Shown here: positions 9,145 through 17,395 of the stretch, in pieces
Position numbering within the stretch: position 1 is the first letter of the stretch
Layout: every line of letters begins with the position of its first letter
Assembly (NCBI RefSeq): GCF_900182785.1
Contig: NZ_FXTS01000002.1
Span: forward strand, 310,001-374,000
From: Oceanospirillum linum
Lineage (GTDB): Bacteria > Pseudomonadota > Gammaproteobacteria > Pseudomonadales > Halomonadaceae
Direction: 5' to 3'
DNA length: 64,000 bases
Program-made: the position numbers and the translations under genes
Notes under the pieces: model-generated
The model's input: only the letters and a program-made list of their open reading frames with translations
Databases searched by the model: none
What the model was told of the DNA's origin: nothing

Positions 9145-9861
9145 TCAAGCAATATGCGTGAACTGGCATAGTTTAGGGGGGCCGCTATCCTTGATTTCTG
9201 CGTACCAGATCTCATGGTCCCAGTCTGAGAGTGTCACCCGTTTATGGCCCTGCTCTGCTACAGCCTGAATACCGGGTTTATGGGTATGACCATGAATAAG
9301 GATATCGGTCTGATTCGCTTCAAGCAAAGCGTTAATGGCATCATCATTAAGGTCTGTCAGCTCATAGCCTGCCTGATGCTCTTTGCTTTGCGCCCGTGCC
9401 TGCTCAGCAAAGATCATGCGCTCTTCGAGAGTCTTATTGAGAAAATCTTGCTGCCATTGTGGGTTGCGCAGTACTTGTCTGACCTTTTGATATTCCGTAT
9501 CCGTGGTGCATTCGGCGTCCCCGTGACAGAGAAGAATGTTGGTGCCGGGGAGTTTGTAAGGTTCTTCGATAAGTTGCATTCCCGCCCGTTCGCAGTAATT
9601 TTTGCCGACAAGAAAATCCCGGTTGCCAACCATAAAGTAGAGATCGGTTTTGTGATTCTCTTTAAGATCTTTCAGGCGAGCTGCGATCTTATCCGATAGC
9701 TCACTGATAGCATCATCTCCGATCCAGTACTCGAAGAAATCACCGAGGATATAGAGCTCGTCGGCCATGGCTGCCTTTTGATCAAGAAAAGCGAAAAACG
9801 TTTGGGTGATGGGGGCATTGAGATCTTTTAAGTGTAAGTCTGAGATAAAAAGTTGTTTCAT
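9145..9861 (-). CDS. lpxH: UDP-2,3-diacylglucosamine diphosphatase
   Basis: Removes UMP from UDP-2,3-diacylglucosamine to give lipid X in lipid A synthesis, on the inner face of the cytoplasmic membrane. The 238-residue protein shows the calcineurin-type metal motifs: DLHL (D8, H10), GDFFEYWIGDD (D41), GNRDF (N80), CHGD and GHTHKP. Length is normal. It lies downstream of ppiB on the same strand as in Pseudomonas, but a terminator at 9965-9995 separates the two, so it likely has its own promoter in 9862-9964. Confidence 0.96.
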   Translation of the reverse strand: MKQLFISDLHLKDLNAPITQTFFAFLDQKAAMADELYILGDFFEYWIGDDAISELSDKIAARLKDLKENHKTDLYFMVGNRDFLVGKNYCERAGMQLIEEPYKLPGTNILLCHGDAECTTDTEYQKVRQVLRNPQWQQDFLNKTLEERMIFAEQARAQSKEHQAGYELTDLNDDAINALLEANQTDILIHGHTHKPGIQAVAEQGHKRVTLSDWDHEIWYAEIKDSGPPKLCQFTHIA

Positions 9862-9901
9862 GGCGTTCCGTCACTTTGGCCTGGCGTTGTATTAAAAAGG
9901 T

Positions 9902-9929
9902 ATTGCTGATTGCTGATTGCTGATTGCTC
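9902..9929. repeat. Heptamer tandem repeat, four units of ATTGCTG
   Basis: Four head-to-tail 7-base units (the last ends in C), followed by a degenerate partial copy to about 9942. It lies in the leader of lpxH between its start and the ppiB terminator. Length variation by slippage is possible. No function can be claimed. Confidence 0.8.
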
Positions 9930-9964
9930 TATTGCTGATGCTCTGCGGCTTCTGGTTTTCGGGT

Positions 9965-9995
9965 AAAAAAAAGAGCCGTGAGTGGCTCTTTTTTT
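9965..9995. terminator. Terminator of ppiB
   Basis: GAGCC/GGCTC stem (9973-9988), flanked by eight A on the left and seven T on the right, so it can act in both directions. For ppiB, on the minus strand, the stem is followed by eight T. Confidence 0.9.
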
Positions 9996-10054
9996 GGCTT
10001 TCTTTATTTACCTGGAAGGTAATTAAAACGGCCAGTCTGACAGACGAGGCGGGG

Positions 10055-10552
10055 TTACGCTTCGATGAGTTCTGCAGATTCGATAATAACAGCCTCAGCC
10101 GGAACATCCTGATGTCCCGCTTTAGAGGTTGTTTTGACCTCTTTAATCTGATTGACCACTTCCATGCCTTCCACAACTTTGCCGAATACACAGTAACCCC
10201 AGCCCTGCATATCTTTGCTGGTATGGTTCAGGAAGGTGTTGTCCGCAACGTTGATAAAGAATTGGGCAGAAGCAGAGTGAGGGTCCATAGTGCGGGCCAT
10301 GGCCAGAGTGCCTGTTTCGTTGGACAGGCCATTGTCAGCTTCATTCTCAATAGGGTCGTTAGCTTCTTTTTGCTGCATGTCAGCGTCAAAGCCGCCACCC
10401 TGAACCATAAATCCATTAATGACGCGATGGAAAATGGTGCCATTGTAGTGGCCGCTGGTTACATACTCTTCAAAGTTTTTTGCAGTTACCGGCGCTTTCT
10501 CATAATTCAGCTCAATTGTAATGTCGCCGAAATTAGTATGCAGAACAATCAT
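10055..10552 (-). CDS. ppiB: Peptidyl-prolyl cis-trans isomerase B (cyclophilin)
   Basis: A 165-residue cytoplasmic cyclophilin, full length without a signal peptide. It starts MIVLHTNFGDITIELNYEKA and carries the cyclophilin core FHRVINGFMVQGG, MARTMDPHSASAQFFIN and WGYCVFGKVVEGMEVV. It catalyses proline isomerisation during protein folding. It is divergent from glnS. The conserved order ppiB-glnS-cysS is typical of Pseudomonas and relatives. A candidate promoter lies at 10650-10678. Confidence 0.96.
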   Translation of the reverse strand: MIVLHTNFGDITIELNYEKAPVTAKNFEEYVTSGHYNGTIFHRVINGFMVQGGGFDADMQQKEANDPIENEADNGLSNETGTLAMARTMDPHSASAQFFINVADNTFLNHTSKDMQGWGYCVFGKVVEGMEVVNQIKEVKTTSKAGHQDVPAEAVIIESAELIEA

Positions 10553-10649
10553 GGTATGACCTTATCTCGTTGTTTAATCAGCAAACCCATTCAAAGTGGC
10601 TCGCATCATTGATACGTTAAACAGGATGGCTTAATGGCTCCCCGTCACG

Positions 10650-10678
10650 CTATAATAGCGCTTTTGCGTGTTTGGCAA
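10650..10678 (-). promoter_or_regulatory. Candidate sigma-70 promoter of ppiB
   Basis: On the minus strand TTGCCA (10678-10673) is followed after 17 bases by TTATAG (10655-10650), giving a leader of about 90 bases to the ppiB start. On the plus strand the same place reads TATAAT (10651-10656) but without a good -35. The whole ppiB-glnS gap (10553-10871) shows no other clear element beyond an isolated TTGACA near 10738. Confidence 0.4.
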
Positions 10679-10871
10679 AAGAATCAGGCTGTTGGTTAGC
10701 GAATCAGAAGCGGTTTTACTTTATCTCTGCGCTTTAATTGACAAAATCTGCCTGAATCACCTGACCGCTGAACGGCCATTTTAGGCCCGGGCCTGAATTA
10801 ACAGCCCAAATAAAAGAACGGGCGCAAGCCCTGAGAAATTCACGCGATTACCCAGAGATTTGCTAAAGATT

Positions 10872-12554
10872 ATGAGCAACACTGAAAACACTCCTGCTCC
10901 AAATTTTATTCGTACACTGATTCAGGAAGAGCTGGCTGCTGGTCAGTATGAGCAGATCGTGACCCGTTTTCCGCCAGAGCCGAACGGCTACCTCCATATT
11001 GGCCATGCAAAATCCATCTGTCTGAACTTTGGTTTGGCTGAGCAGTTTGACGGAGGGTGTAATCTGCGTTTCGATGATACAAACCCTGAGAAAGAGAGTC
11101 AGGAATATATTGACTCCATTAAAGCTGATGTTGAGTGGCTGGGGTTTCAGTGGGCCGGTAATATTCATTTTACATCTGATTATTTTGATCAGCTATATGG
11201 CTATGCCGTTGAACTGATCAAATCCGGAAAGGCTTATGTATGTGAACTTAACGCTGAGCAGATGCGTGAATATCGCGGATCACTGACCGAAGCGGGTAAG
11301 GATAGTCCGTTCCGTGATCGCTCTGTTGAGGAGAATCTGGATCTGTTTGAGCGTATGCGTGCCGGTGAATTTGATGATGGTGCGAAAGTACTACGGGCTA
11401 AAATTGATATGTCAGCACCAAATATCAATCTTCGTGATCCGATTCTCTATCGCATCCGACGTGCTCACCACCACCAGACCGGGGATAAATGGTGCATCTA
11501 TCCCAGTTATGATTTTGCCCATGGCCAGTCTGATGCGATTGAAGGGGTGACGCACTCTATCTGTACGCTGGAATTTGAAGACCACCGCCCTTTGTACAAC
11601 TGGTTTATTGAAAACCTGCCGGTACCGTCTCAGCCAAAACAGATTGAATTTTCCCGTTTGAATCTGAACTACACCGTTACCAGTAAGCGTAAGCTGAAGC
11701 AGCTAGTGGATGAAGGCCATGTGGCAGGTTGGGATGATCCTCGTATGCCGACCCTGGCTGGACTGCGTCGTCGTGGCTATACCCCGGCATCTCTGCGTAA
11801 GTTCTGCGATATGGCAGGTGTAACCCGGAGTGACGGTGTCGTGGATGTAGCTATGCTGTATCACGCTTTACGTGCTGACCTTGAAGAAAATGCACCTCGT
11901 GCGATGTGTGTATTAAATCCGATTAAAGTGACCATCACCAACTACCCGGAAGATCAGGTGGAAGAGTTCACGGTTCCGTCTCATCCGGCGAATGAAGCGA
12001 TGGGCGAGCGTACACTTCCGTTCAGTCGCACTTTGCTGATTGATGCAGAGGACTTTATGGAAGATGCACCGAAAAAATTCTTCCGCCTGACTCAGGGTAA
12101 AGAAGTGCGCCTGCGCAACTCATACGTTATTAAATGTGAGGATGTGGTTAAGGACGAGCAGGGCGAAGTGGTTGAGCTTCTGTGTACATACGACCCTGAG
12201 ACCTTAGGCAAAAATCCGGAAGGGCGTAAGGTAAAAGGCGTTATTCACTGGGTTTCTGAGCCCCATGCTGTGCCTGCTGAAGTACGTCTTTATGAAAACC
12301 TTTTTACTGATCCGAATCCTGACAGTAATAAAGAGGTGGACTTTCTGGAATATGTTAATCCTGAGTCTCTGGCCGTGACAACAGGCTATTGTGAGCCTGG
12401 TTTACTGACTGCTGCGCCTGAAGATCGTTTTCAGTTTGAGCGTGTTGGCTACTTCTGCGCCGATCGTTTTGATCATGGTAAAGATGACAAATTGGTATTT
12501 AACAAGACAGTTGGTCTTAAAGACAGCTGGGCAAAAATTCAGAAGAAGGGATAA
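10872..12554 (+). CDS. glnS: Glutaminyl-tRNA synthetase
   Basis: Charges tRNA-Gln. A 560-residue class I synthetase with the HIGH signature (PPEPNGYLHIGHAKS) and the KMSKS-equivalent TSKRKLKQLV, followed by the two anticodon-binding beta-barrels. I prefer the ATG at 10872 (MSNTENTPAPNFIRTLI) over the ATG four codons upstream, because the family begins about here. In the KMSKS-like loop the E. coli Met is Thr, a tolerated position. cysS follows after five bases, so both synthetases are co-transcribed. Confidence 0.97.
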   Translation: MSNTENTPAPNFIRTLIQEELAAGQYEQIVTRFPPEPNGYLHIGHAKSICLNFGLAEQFDGGCNLRFDDTNPEKESQEYIDSIKADVEWLGFQWAGNIHFTSDYFDQLYGYAVELIKSGKAYVCELNAEQMREYRGSLTEAGKDSPFRDRSVEENLDLFERMRAGEFDDGAKVLRAKIDMSAPNINLRDPILYRIRRAHHHQTGDKWCIYPSYDFAHGQSDAIEGVTHSICTLEFEDHRPLYNWFIENLPVPSQPKQIEFSRLNLNYTVTSKRKLKQLVDEGHVAGWDDPRMPTLAGLRRRGYTPASLRKFCDMAGVTRSDGVVDVAMLYHALRADLEENAPRAMCVLNPIKVTITNYPEDQVEEFTVPSHPANEAMGERTLPFSRTLLIDAEDFMEDAPKKFFRLTQGKEVRLRNSYVIKCEDVVKDEQGEVVELLCTYDPETLGKNPEGRKVKGVIHWVSEPHAVPAEVRLYENLFTDPNPDSNKEVDFLEYVNPESLAVTTGYCEPGLLTAAPEDRFQFERVGYFCADRFDHGKDDKLVFNKTVGLKDSWAKIQKKG

Positions 12555-12559
12555 TTGGA

Positions 12560-13945
12560 ATGTTACAGATCTACAACACCATGACGCGCAAGAAAGAGGT
12601 TTTTACACCGATTGAGGCGAACAAGGTACGCATGTATGTCTGTGGCATTACGGTTTATGACCTTTGCCATATTGGTCATGCTCGGGTGATGGTGGGCTTC
12701 GATATGATTACCCGCTATCTGCGTCACCGTGGTTACGATGTGAACTATGTGCGTAACATCACCGATGTGGATGATAAAATTATCCGCCGTGCCGGTGAAA
12801 ACGGTGAGTCTGTTGAGGCTCTGACCGAGCGCATGATTCAGGCGATGCATGATGACGAGGATCGTCTGAATGTACTGCGCCCTGATCATGAACCCCGCGC
12901 GACACATCATATGCAGGATATTCTGAATATGGTGCAGACCCTGATCGATAAAGGTTTTGCTTATGCCGCTGAAAATGGCGATGTCTATTATCGGGTTAAT
13001 AAATTTGAAGGCTACGGTAAGCTGACCAACCGTAATCTGGATGATATGCAGGCCGGTGCTCGGGTTGATGTGCAGGATGCCAAAGAAAATCCGATGGACT
13101 TTGTGCTCTGGAAGGCTGCCAAAGAGGGTGAGGTCAGTTGGGAGTCGCCTTGGGGTAACGGGCGTCCGGGCTGGCATATTGAGTGCTCGGCGATGTCCAC
13201 TTGCTGTTTGGGTAATCATTTTGATATTCATGGCGGCGGACCGGATCTTCCGTTTCCGCATCATGAGAATGAGATCGCCCAGTCGGAAGCGGCTACCGGT
13301 GAAACCTATGCGAATACCTGGATGCATGCCGGTGCTGTACGTGTCGATCAGGAAAAAATGTCCAAGTCTTTGGGTAATTTTTTCACCATTCGGGATGTAC
13401 TGGAAAAGTACAACCCTGAGGTGGTGCGCTACTTCCTGTTATCCAGTCACTATCGCAGTCCGATCAATTACTCGGAGGATGGTTTGAAGTCTGCCCGTCA
13501 ATCTTTGGAGCGGTTTTATACGGCGCTTCAGGGTGTTGAAACGGCTGTTGTCAAACCTGAGGGCGAGTGGGTTGAACGCTTTAAAACGGCAATGGATGAC
13601 GATTTTAATACGGCGGAAGCTTTTGCTGTATTGTTTGATCTGGCTAAGCAGCTCAATATTGCCAAAAAAGAGGGTGATGTGGCGGCTGCAACTCAGTTGG
13701 CCGGTACACTTCGTCTGTTTGGTGATGTGCTGGGGCTCTTCTGGCAAGATGCAGATGCTTTCCTGAAAGGAGAGGAGCAAAGCGGAGGGTTGACTGAAGA
13801 GTATATTGACGCTCAGATCGCAGCCCGTAACCAGGCGCGTAAGAATAAAGATTTTGCTGAATCGGATCGCATTCGTGATGCGCTGGCTGAGCAGGGGATT
13901 ATTCTGAAAGACTCCCGTGAGGGGACGGCCTGGGTGAGAGAGTAG
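12560..13945 (+). CDS. cysS: Cysteinyl-tRNA synthetase
   Basis: Charges tRNA-Cys. At 461 residues it is the normal length. The zinc ligands can be seen in YVCGITVYD, HIECSAMS and FPHHENEIAQSE; the ATP signatures are HIGHAR and EKMSKSLGN. It starts five bases after the glnS stop and ends before two hairpins, the second a clear terminator, so glnS-cysS is a two-gene operon converging on folD. Confidence 0.97.
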   Translation: MLQIYNTMTRKKEVFTPIEANKVRMYVCGITVYDLCHIGHARVMVGFDMITRYLRHRGYDVNYVRNITDVDDKIIRRAGENGESVEALTERMIQAMHDDEDRLNVLRPDHEPRATHHMQDILNMVQTLIDKGFAYAAENGDVYYRVNKFEGYGKLTNRNLDDMQAGARVDVQDAKENPMDFVLWKAAKEGEVSWESPWGNGRPGWHIECSAMSTCCLGNHFDIHGGGPDLPFPHHENEIAQSEAATGETYANTWMHAGAVRVDQEKMSKSLGNFFTIRDVLEKYNPEVVRYFLLSSHYRSPINYSEDGLKSARQSLERFYTALQGVETAVVKPEGEWVERFKTAMDDDFNTAEAFAVLFDLAKQLNIAKKEGDVAAATQLAGTLRLFGDVLGLFWQDADAFLKGEEQSGGLTEEYIDAQIAARNQARKNKDFAESDRIRDALAEQGIILKDSREGTAWVRE

Positions 13946-13969
13946 TCTTACCGGTTTGTTTTTTCTGAA

Positions 13970-13988
13970 CTCAGCACCGAGTGCTGAG
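13970..13988 (+). terminator. Hairpin after cysS
   Basis: Perfect 8-bp stem CTCAGCAC/GTGCTGAG with a CGA loop. No T-run follows; it probably protects the cysS transcript end or assists the terminator just downstream. Confidence 0.55.
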
Positions 13989-14002
13989 GGCGGGTTGTAA
14001 TG

Positions 14003-14036
14003 AAAAAAGGGATGCCGGACTGGCATCCCTTTTTTT
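14003..14036. terminator. Bidirectional terminator between cysS and folD
   Basis: GGGATGCC/GGCATCCC stem with six A before and seven T after, placed between the convergent cysS and folD genes. It can serve both. Confidence 0.93.
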
Positions 14037-14048
14037 GAGACTCAAGGC

Positions 14049-14906
14049 CTACTCGGAGTCATGCATCTCAGCGGCCTGAAGTGTGTTTTCAAGTAGTGCG
14101 GCCCGGGTCATCGGGCCAACACCGCCGGGAACCGGAGTGATCCAGCTTGCCCGTGCGGCTGCAGGCTCAAACTCAACGTCGCCAATTAGTTTGCCGTCAT
14201 CCTGGCGGTTAATGCCAACATCAATAACAATGGCCCCTTCTTTAACCCGCTCGCCTTTAACAAGTCCAGGCTTGCCAACAGCCACAACCAGCACGTCAGC
14301 TTCAGAGACTTCCTTTTGCAGGTCTTTGGTGAAGCGGTGGGTTACTGTTACGGTGCAGCCTGCCAGCAGAAGCTCCAGAGCCATAGGTCTGCCAACAATA
14401 TTGGATGCACCAACAATGGTTGCTTTCAGGCCGTGCATGTCGCGACCTGTGCTATTCAGGAGTGTGATGATTCCTTTGGGCGTGCATGGGCGCAGAACAG
14501 GCAGACGCTGCGCCAGTCGGCCCAGATTGTAAGGGTGGAAGCCATCCACATCTTTATTGGGTTGAATCCGTTCCAGGATCAGGTCGGATTTAAGGTGCGC
14601 TGGTAAAGGCAGTTGCACCAGAATTCCATCAACTTCAGGATTGCTGTTCAGATCGTCAACCAGTTTCAGTAGCTCATCCTGCGAAGTACTTGCAGGAAGG
14701 TCATAAGAAAATGATTTAAAACCCGCTTTTTCGCAGTCAGCTTTCTTGTTGCGTACATAAACTTCCGAGGCCGGATCCTCGCCAACCAATACAACGGCTA
14801 AGCCCGGTAGGCGTTTACCATTATCTATACGTTTTTGTACTTTCTCAGAGATAGAATCCCGAATGTTTTGCGCAATCTGTTTGCCATCGATAATTTTGGC
14901 GTTCAT
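14049..14906 (-). CDS. folD: Methylenetetrahydrofolate dehydrogenase / cyclohydrolase
   Basis: Bifunctional enzyme that interconverts 5,10-methylene- and 10-formyl-tetrahydrofolate for purine, Met-tRNA and one-carbon metabolism. The 285-residue protein has the catalytic YxxxK (Y50, K54, in VYVRNKKAD), the folate loop DGILVQLPLP, the NADP site GASNIVGRPMALEL and the C-terminal PVPGGVGPMTRA. Length is normal. It is a single gene, divergent from the tRNA cluster. Confidence 0.97.
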   Translation of the reverse strand: MNAKIIDGKQIAQNIRDSISEKVQKRIDNGKRLPGLAVVLVGEDPASEVYVRNKKADCEKAGFKSFSYDLPASTSQDELLKLVDDLNSNPEVDGILVQLPLPAHLKSDLILERIQPNKDVDGFHPYNLGRLAQRLPVLRPCTPKGIITLLNSTGRDMHGLKATIVGASNIVGRPMALELLLAGCTVTVTHRFTKDLQKEVSEADVLVVAVGKPGLVKGERVKEGAIVIDVGINRQDDGKLIGDVEFEPAAARASWITPVPGGVGPMTRAALLENTLQAAEMHDSE

Positions 14907-15036
14907 CGTTTGGAGGTGCTCCTGCCCATACTGTGTGACTGATATATCTATTTTCGCATGTTCATCACTGCGGGGGAATATCCAAGGCTAATGTCTTGTA
15001 TCTAAATGAAAATCTTAAATTTTTTTAAGATTTTAG

Positions 15037-15065
15037 TTGACGTAAAATTCTAAGGTGTATAAAAT
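15037..15065 (+). promoter_or_regulatory. Promoter of the tRNA cluster, stringent type
   Basis: TTGACG, 17 bases, TAAAAT, followed at once by a GC-rich discriminator (GCGCCGC), with A/T-rich sequence upstream that could act as an UP element. This is the layout of stable-RNA promoters that respond to ppGpp/DksA. Transcription would start near 15072, about 55 bases before the first tRNA. Confidence 0.75.
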
Positions 15066-15127
15066 GCGCCGCATGTTGAGACGGCCACTCACTGAAGTCA
15101 TCGAAACATAGTTAGTCGAAAGTAAGT

Positions 15128-15204
15128 CGGGATATAGCGCAGTCTGGTAGCGCGCCTGCTTTGGGAGCAGGATGTCGGGGGTTCGAATCCCTCTATCCCG
15201 ACCA
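15128..15204 (+). tRNA. tRNA-Pro (TGG), copy 1
   Basis: 77-base cloverleaf. The acceptor CGGGATA pairs with TATCCCG; anticodon loop TTTGGGA gives TGG; T-arm GGTTCGAATCC; CCA is encoded. Identical copies lie at 15481 and 15687. Confidence 0.97.
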
Positions 15205-15220
15205 TTTTTGGACTTGTAAC

Positions 15221-15297
15221 GCGCCTATAGCTCAACCGGATAGAGCAACGGCCTTCTAAGCCGTAGGTTGCAGGTTCGAGTCCTGCTGGGCGCGCCA
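15221..15297 (+). tRNA. tRNA-Arg (TCT)
   Basis: 77 bases. The acceptor GCGCCTA pairs with TGGGCGC (one G-T pair); anticodon loop CTTCTAA gives TCT; CCA encoded. Very close to E. coli tRNA-Arg(TCT). Confidence 0.97.
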
Positions 15298-15344
15298 GTG
15301 TTCAGTTCGGCGGTTGCTGGATGTGTAAGCATTTAGTGTATGTG

Positions 15345-15420
15345 GTGAGCGTAGCTCAGTTGGTAGAGCCCCGGATTGTGATTCCGGTTGTCGTGGGTTC
15401 GAGCCCCATCGTTCACCCCA
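15345..15420 (+). tRNA. tRNA-His (GTG), copy 1
   Basis: 76 bases plus the extra G at -1 (15344) needed for histidine identity, opposite discriminator C. Acceptor GTGAGCG/CGTTCAC, anticodon GTG, CCA encoded. Repeated exactly at 15583. Confidence 0.97.
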
Positions 15421-15480
15421 TTTTAAGATTGGATGCTGTTAAGGTGTCAAGGCCTCTGTCAATTAGAGGTGTTTTTAAGT

Positions 15481-15557
15481 CGGGATATAGCGCAGTCTGG
15501 TAGCGCGCCTGCTTTGGGAGCAGGATGTCGGGGGTTCGAATCCCTCTATCCCGACCA
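15481..15557 (+). tRNA. tRNA-Pro (TGG), copy 2
   Basis: Identical to the gene at 15128. The preceding 60-base spacer holds a small hairpin (CCTCT/AGAGG) that may guide processing. Confidence 0.97.
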
Positions 15558-15582
15558 TTATCGTACTCTTGTATGATTTGTG

Positions 15583-15658
15583 GTGAGCGTAGCTCAGTTG
15601 GTAGAGCCCCGGATTGTGATTCCGGTTGTCGTGGGTTCGAGCCCCATCGTTCACCCCA
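15583..15658 (+). tRNA. tRNA-His (GTG), copy 2
   Basis: Identical to the gene at 15345, again with an encoded G at -1 (15582). With the Pro gene after it this forms a duplicated His-Pro unit. Confidence 0.97.
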
Positions 15659-15686
15659 GTTCTCTTCGGGATCTGGTTTTATATGT

Positions 15687-15763
15687 CGGGATATAGCGCA
15701 GTCTGGTAGCGCGCCTGCTTTGGGAGCAGGATGTCGGGGGTTCGAATCCCTCTATCCCGACCA
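15687..15763 (+). tRNA. tRNA-Pro (TGG), copy 3
   Basis: Third identical copy of the TGG proline tRNA and the last gene of the cluster. A pyrimidine-rich stretch (15765-15797) follows, without a clear hairpin. Confidence 0.97.
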
Positions 15764-15919
15764 TTTCTCTCTTTCTTCTCTTTTTATTTTCTCTTGATGT
15801 AACTCTTTGAATTTTATTGTTTTTATTTACTTTTTAGTGAATAGTGTTACTAGAATGTCTAGAGTTAACATTTTTTGTATTTCTTTTGTCATCTTATGAC
15901 CTGTAAGAGCGATAACCGC

Positions 15920-15948
15920 TTGCTTGCGAGTGTTTCTGCTCTTAAAAT
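15920..15948 (+). promoter_or_regulatory. Candidate sigma-70 promoter of tig
   Basis: TTGCTT, 17 bases, TAAAAT; start of transcription near 15955, about 48 bases before the tig ATG. The rest of the tRNA-tig gap is AT-rich and shows nothing else clear. Confidence 0.55.
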
Positions 15949-16002
15949 CTCATTCTTTCAGCTTATCTATAAAGAAGCATTAAAGTATTGCGAGGATTTT
16001 TC

Positions 16003-17322
16003 ATGCAAGTTTCCGTTGAAACGACTTCTGGTCTTGAGCGTCGCGTCACAATTCAGGTGCCAGCAGCGCAAATTGATGAAGCAGTTGAGGAGCGTCTGAA
16101 ACAGACTGCTAAAAGCGCACGTATCAACGGCTTCCGTCGTGGCAAGGTGCCGATGAGTTTTGTTCGTCGCCAGTATGGCAACGAAGTACGTGCAGAGGTT
16201 GTTTCTGAAGTTATGCGTACCCAGTACGTTGAAGCGATCACACAGGAAAAACTGAACCCAGCCGGTTACCCTGAAATTGATGCTTCTGTAAATGAAGCAG
16301 GCAAAGACCTGGAATTTGTTGCAACTCTGGAAGTTTACCCGGAAGTTGAAGTGGGTTCTGTTGCGGATCTGTCTATTGAGAAGCCTGTTGCTTCAGTTTC
16401 TGACGAAGATCTGGACAAAATGATTGAAGTTCTGCGTGAGCAACAAGCTAAGTGGAACGAAGTTGATCGTGCCGCTACCGAGCAGGATCAGGTGAATATC
16501 GATTTTGAAGGCTTTATCGATGGTGAAGCATTCGAAGGTGGTAAAGCAGAAGGTCACGACCTGGGTCTGTCTTCCGGTACGTTTATCCCTGGTTTTGAAG
16601 CACAGCTGGTGGGTGCTAAAGCCGGAGAAGAGAAAGATGTAAACGTTACTTTCCCTGAAGATTACCAGGCTGAACAGCTGAAAGGTAAAGATGCAGTATT
16701 CAAAGTTAAAGTGAATAAAGTATCTGAGCAACAGAAGCCTGAACTGGATGATGACTTCTTCAAGCTTTATGGCGTAGAAGAAGGTGGTCTGGAAGCGTTC
16801 CGTGCTGATGTTAAGAAAAACATGGAGCGTGAACTGGAGCAGACTGTTAAGAGCAAGGTCAAAGAGCAGGTTGTTACCGCTCTGGTTGAACGTAACGAGT
16901 TCGATGTGCCTAAAGCTCTTGTCAGCAATGAGATTGATGCTCTGCGCCAACAGGCGGTACAACAATTCGGTGGCCCATCTAACTTTGATGCTTCTGCGTT
17001 GCCGGCAGAGTTGTTCCAGGAACAAGCTGAAAAGCGTGTTAAGCTGGGTCTGCTGATGGCTGCTGTTGTTGAAGCGAAAGAGCTGAAAGCTGACGATACG
17101 GCACTTCGTGCTTATGTTGAGAAACTGGCTGAGTCTTACCAGGATCCTCAGCAGGTTGTCGATTACTACATGAACAATGAGCAGATGCGTCAGCAACTGG
17201 AATCGGCAGTTCTGGAAGAGCAGGTTGTTGAAAATCTGCTGAATGAAGCAACTGTAAATGAAGTAGCAATGTCCTACGATGATGCTATTAAGCCAGCTGA
17301 GCAGAATGCTGAAGCCGCTTAA
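16003..17322 (+). CDS. tig: Trigger factor
   Basis: Ribosome-bound chaperone and prolyl isomerase that meets nascent chains at the exit tunnel. The 439-residue protein has the ribosome-binding loop GFRRGKVP (near residue 44), an FKBP-type domain (about 150-240, FIPGFEAQLVGAKAGEEK) and the C-terminal helical chaperone cradle. Start chosen at ATG 16003 with GAGGA seven bases before; the frame is open five codons further up through a TTG. It precedes clpP-clpX-lon, the standard proteostasis order. Confidence 0.97.
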   Translation: MQVSVETTSGLERRVTIQVPAAQIDEAVEERLKQTAKSARINGFRRGKVPMSFVRRQYGNEVRAEVVSEVMRTQYVEAITQEKLNPAGYPEIDASVNEAGKDLEFVATLEVYPEVEVGSVADLSIEKPVASVSDEDLDKMIEVLREQQAKWNEVDRAATEQDQVNIDFEGFIDGEAFEGGKAEGHDLGLSSGTFIPGFEAQLVGAKAGEEKDVNVTFPEDYQAEQLKGKDAVFKVKVNKVSEQQKPELDDDFFKLYGVEEGGLEAFRADVKKNMERELEQTVKSKVKEQVVTALVERNEFDVPKALVSNEIDALRQQAVQQFGGPSNFDASALPAELFQEQAEKRVKLGLLMAAVVEAKELKADDTALRAYVEKLAESYQDPQQVVDYYMNNEQMRQQLESAVLEEQVVENLLNEATVNEVAMSYDDAIKPAEQNAEAA

Positions 17323-17337
17323 TCCGCAAAGATCGTT

Positions 17338-17367
17338 TTGACGACTTCATAGCCTGGCCTCTATTAT
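17338..17367 (+). promoter_or_regulatory. Candidate promoter of clpP-clpX
   Basis: TTGACG, 18 bases, TATTAT in the tig-clpP gap. Its predicted start point near 17374 lies after the ATG at 17366, which argues against that ATG as the clpP start and for the one at 17396. Confidence 0.55.
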
Positions 17368-17395
17368 GGGGGTCAGGCATTTTTACGAAGGGTAT

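Noticed and set aside
10738..10743. TTGACA before glnS as a promoter
   Set aside because: No acceptable -10 box lies 16-18 bases downstream.
15321..15797. Small open frames through the tRNA cluster
   Set aside because: They run across tRNA genes and translate tRNA sequence; not proteins.
15852..15864. Small inverted repeat CTAGA/TCTAG between the tRNAs and tig
   Set aside because: Only five bases per arm, no T-run and no position relative to a promoter that supports a function.
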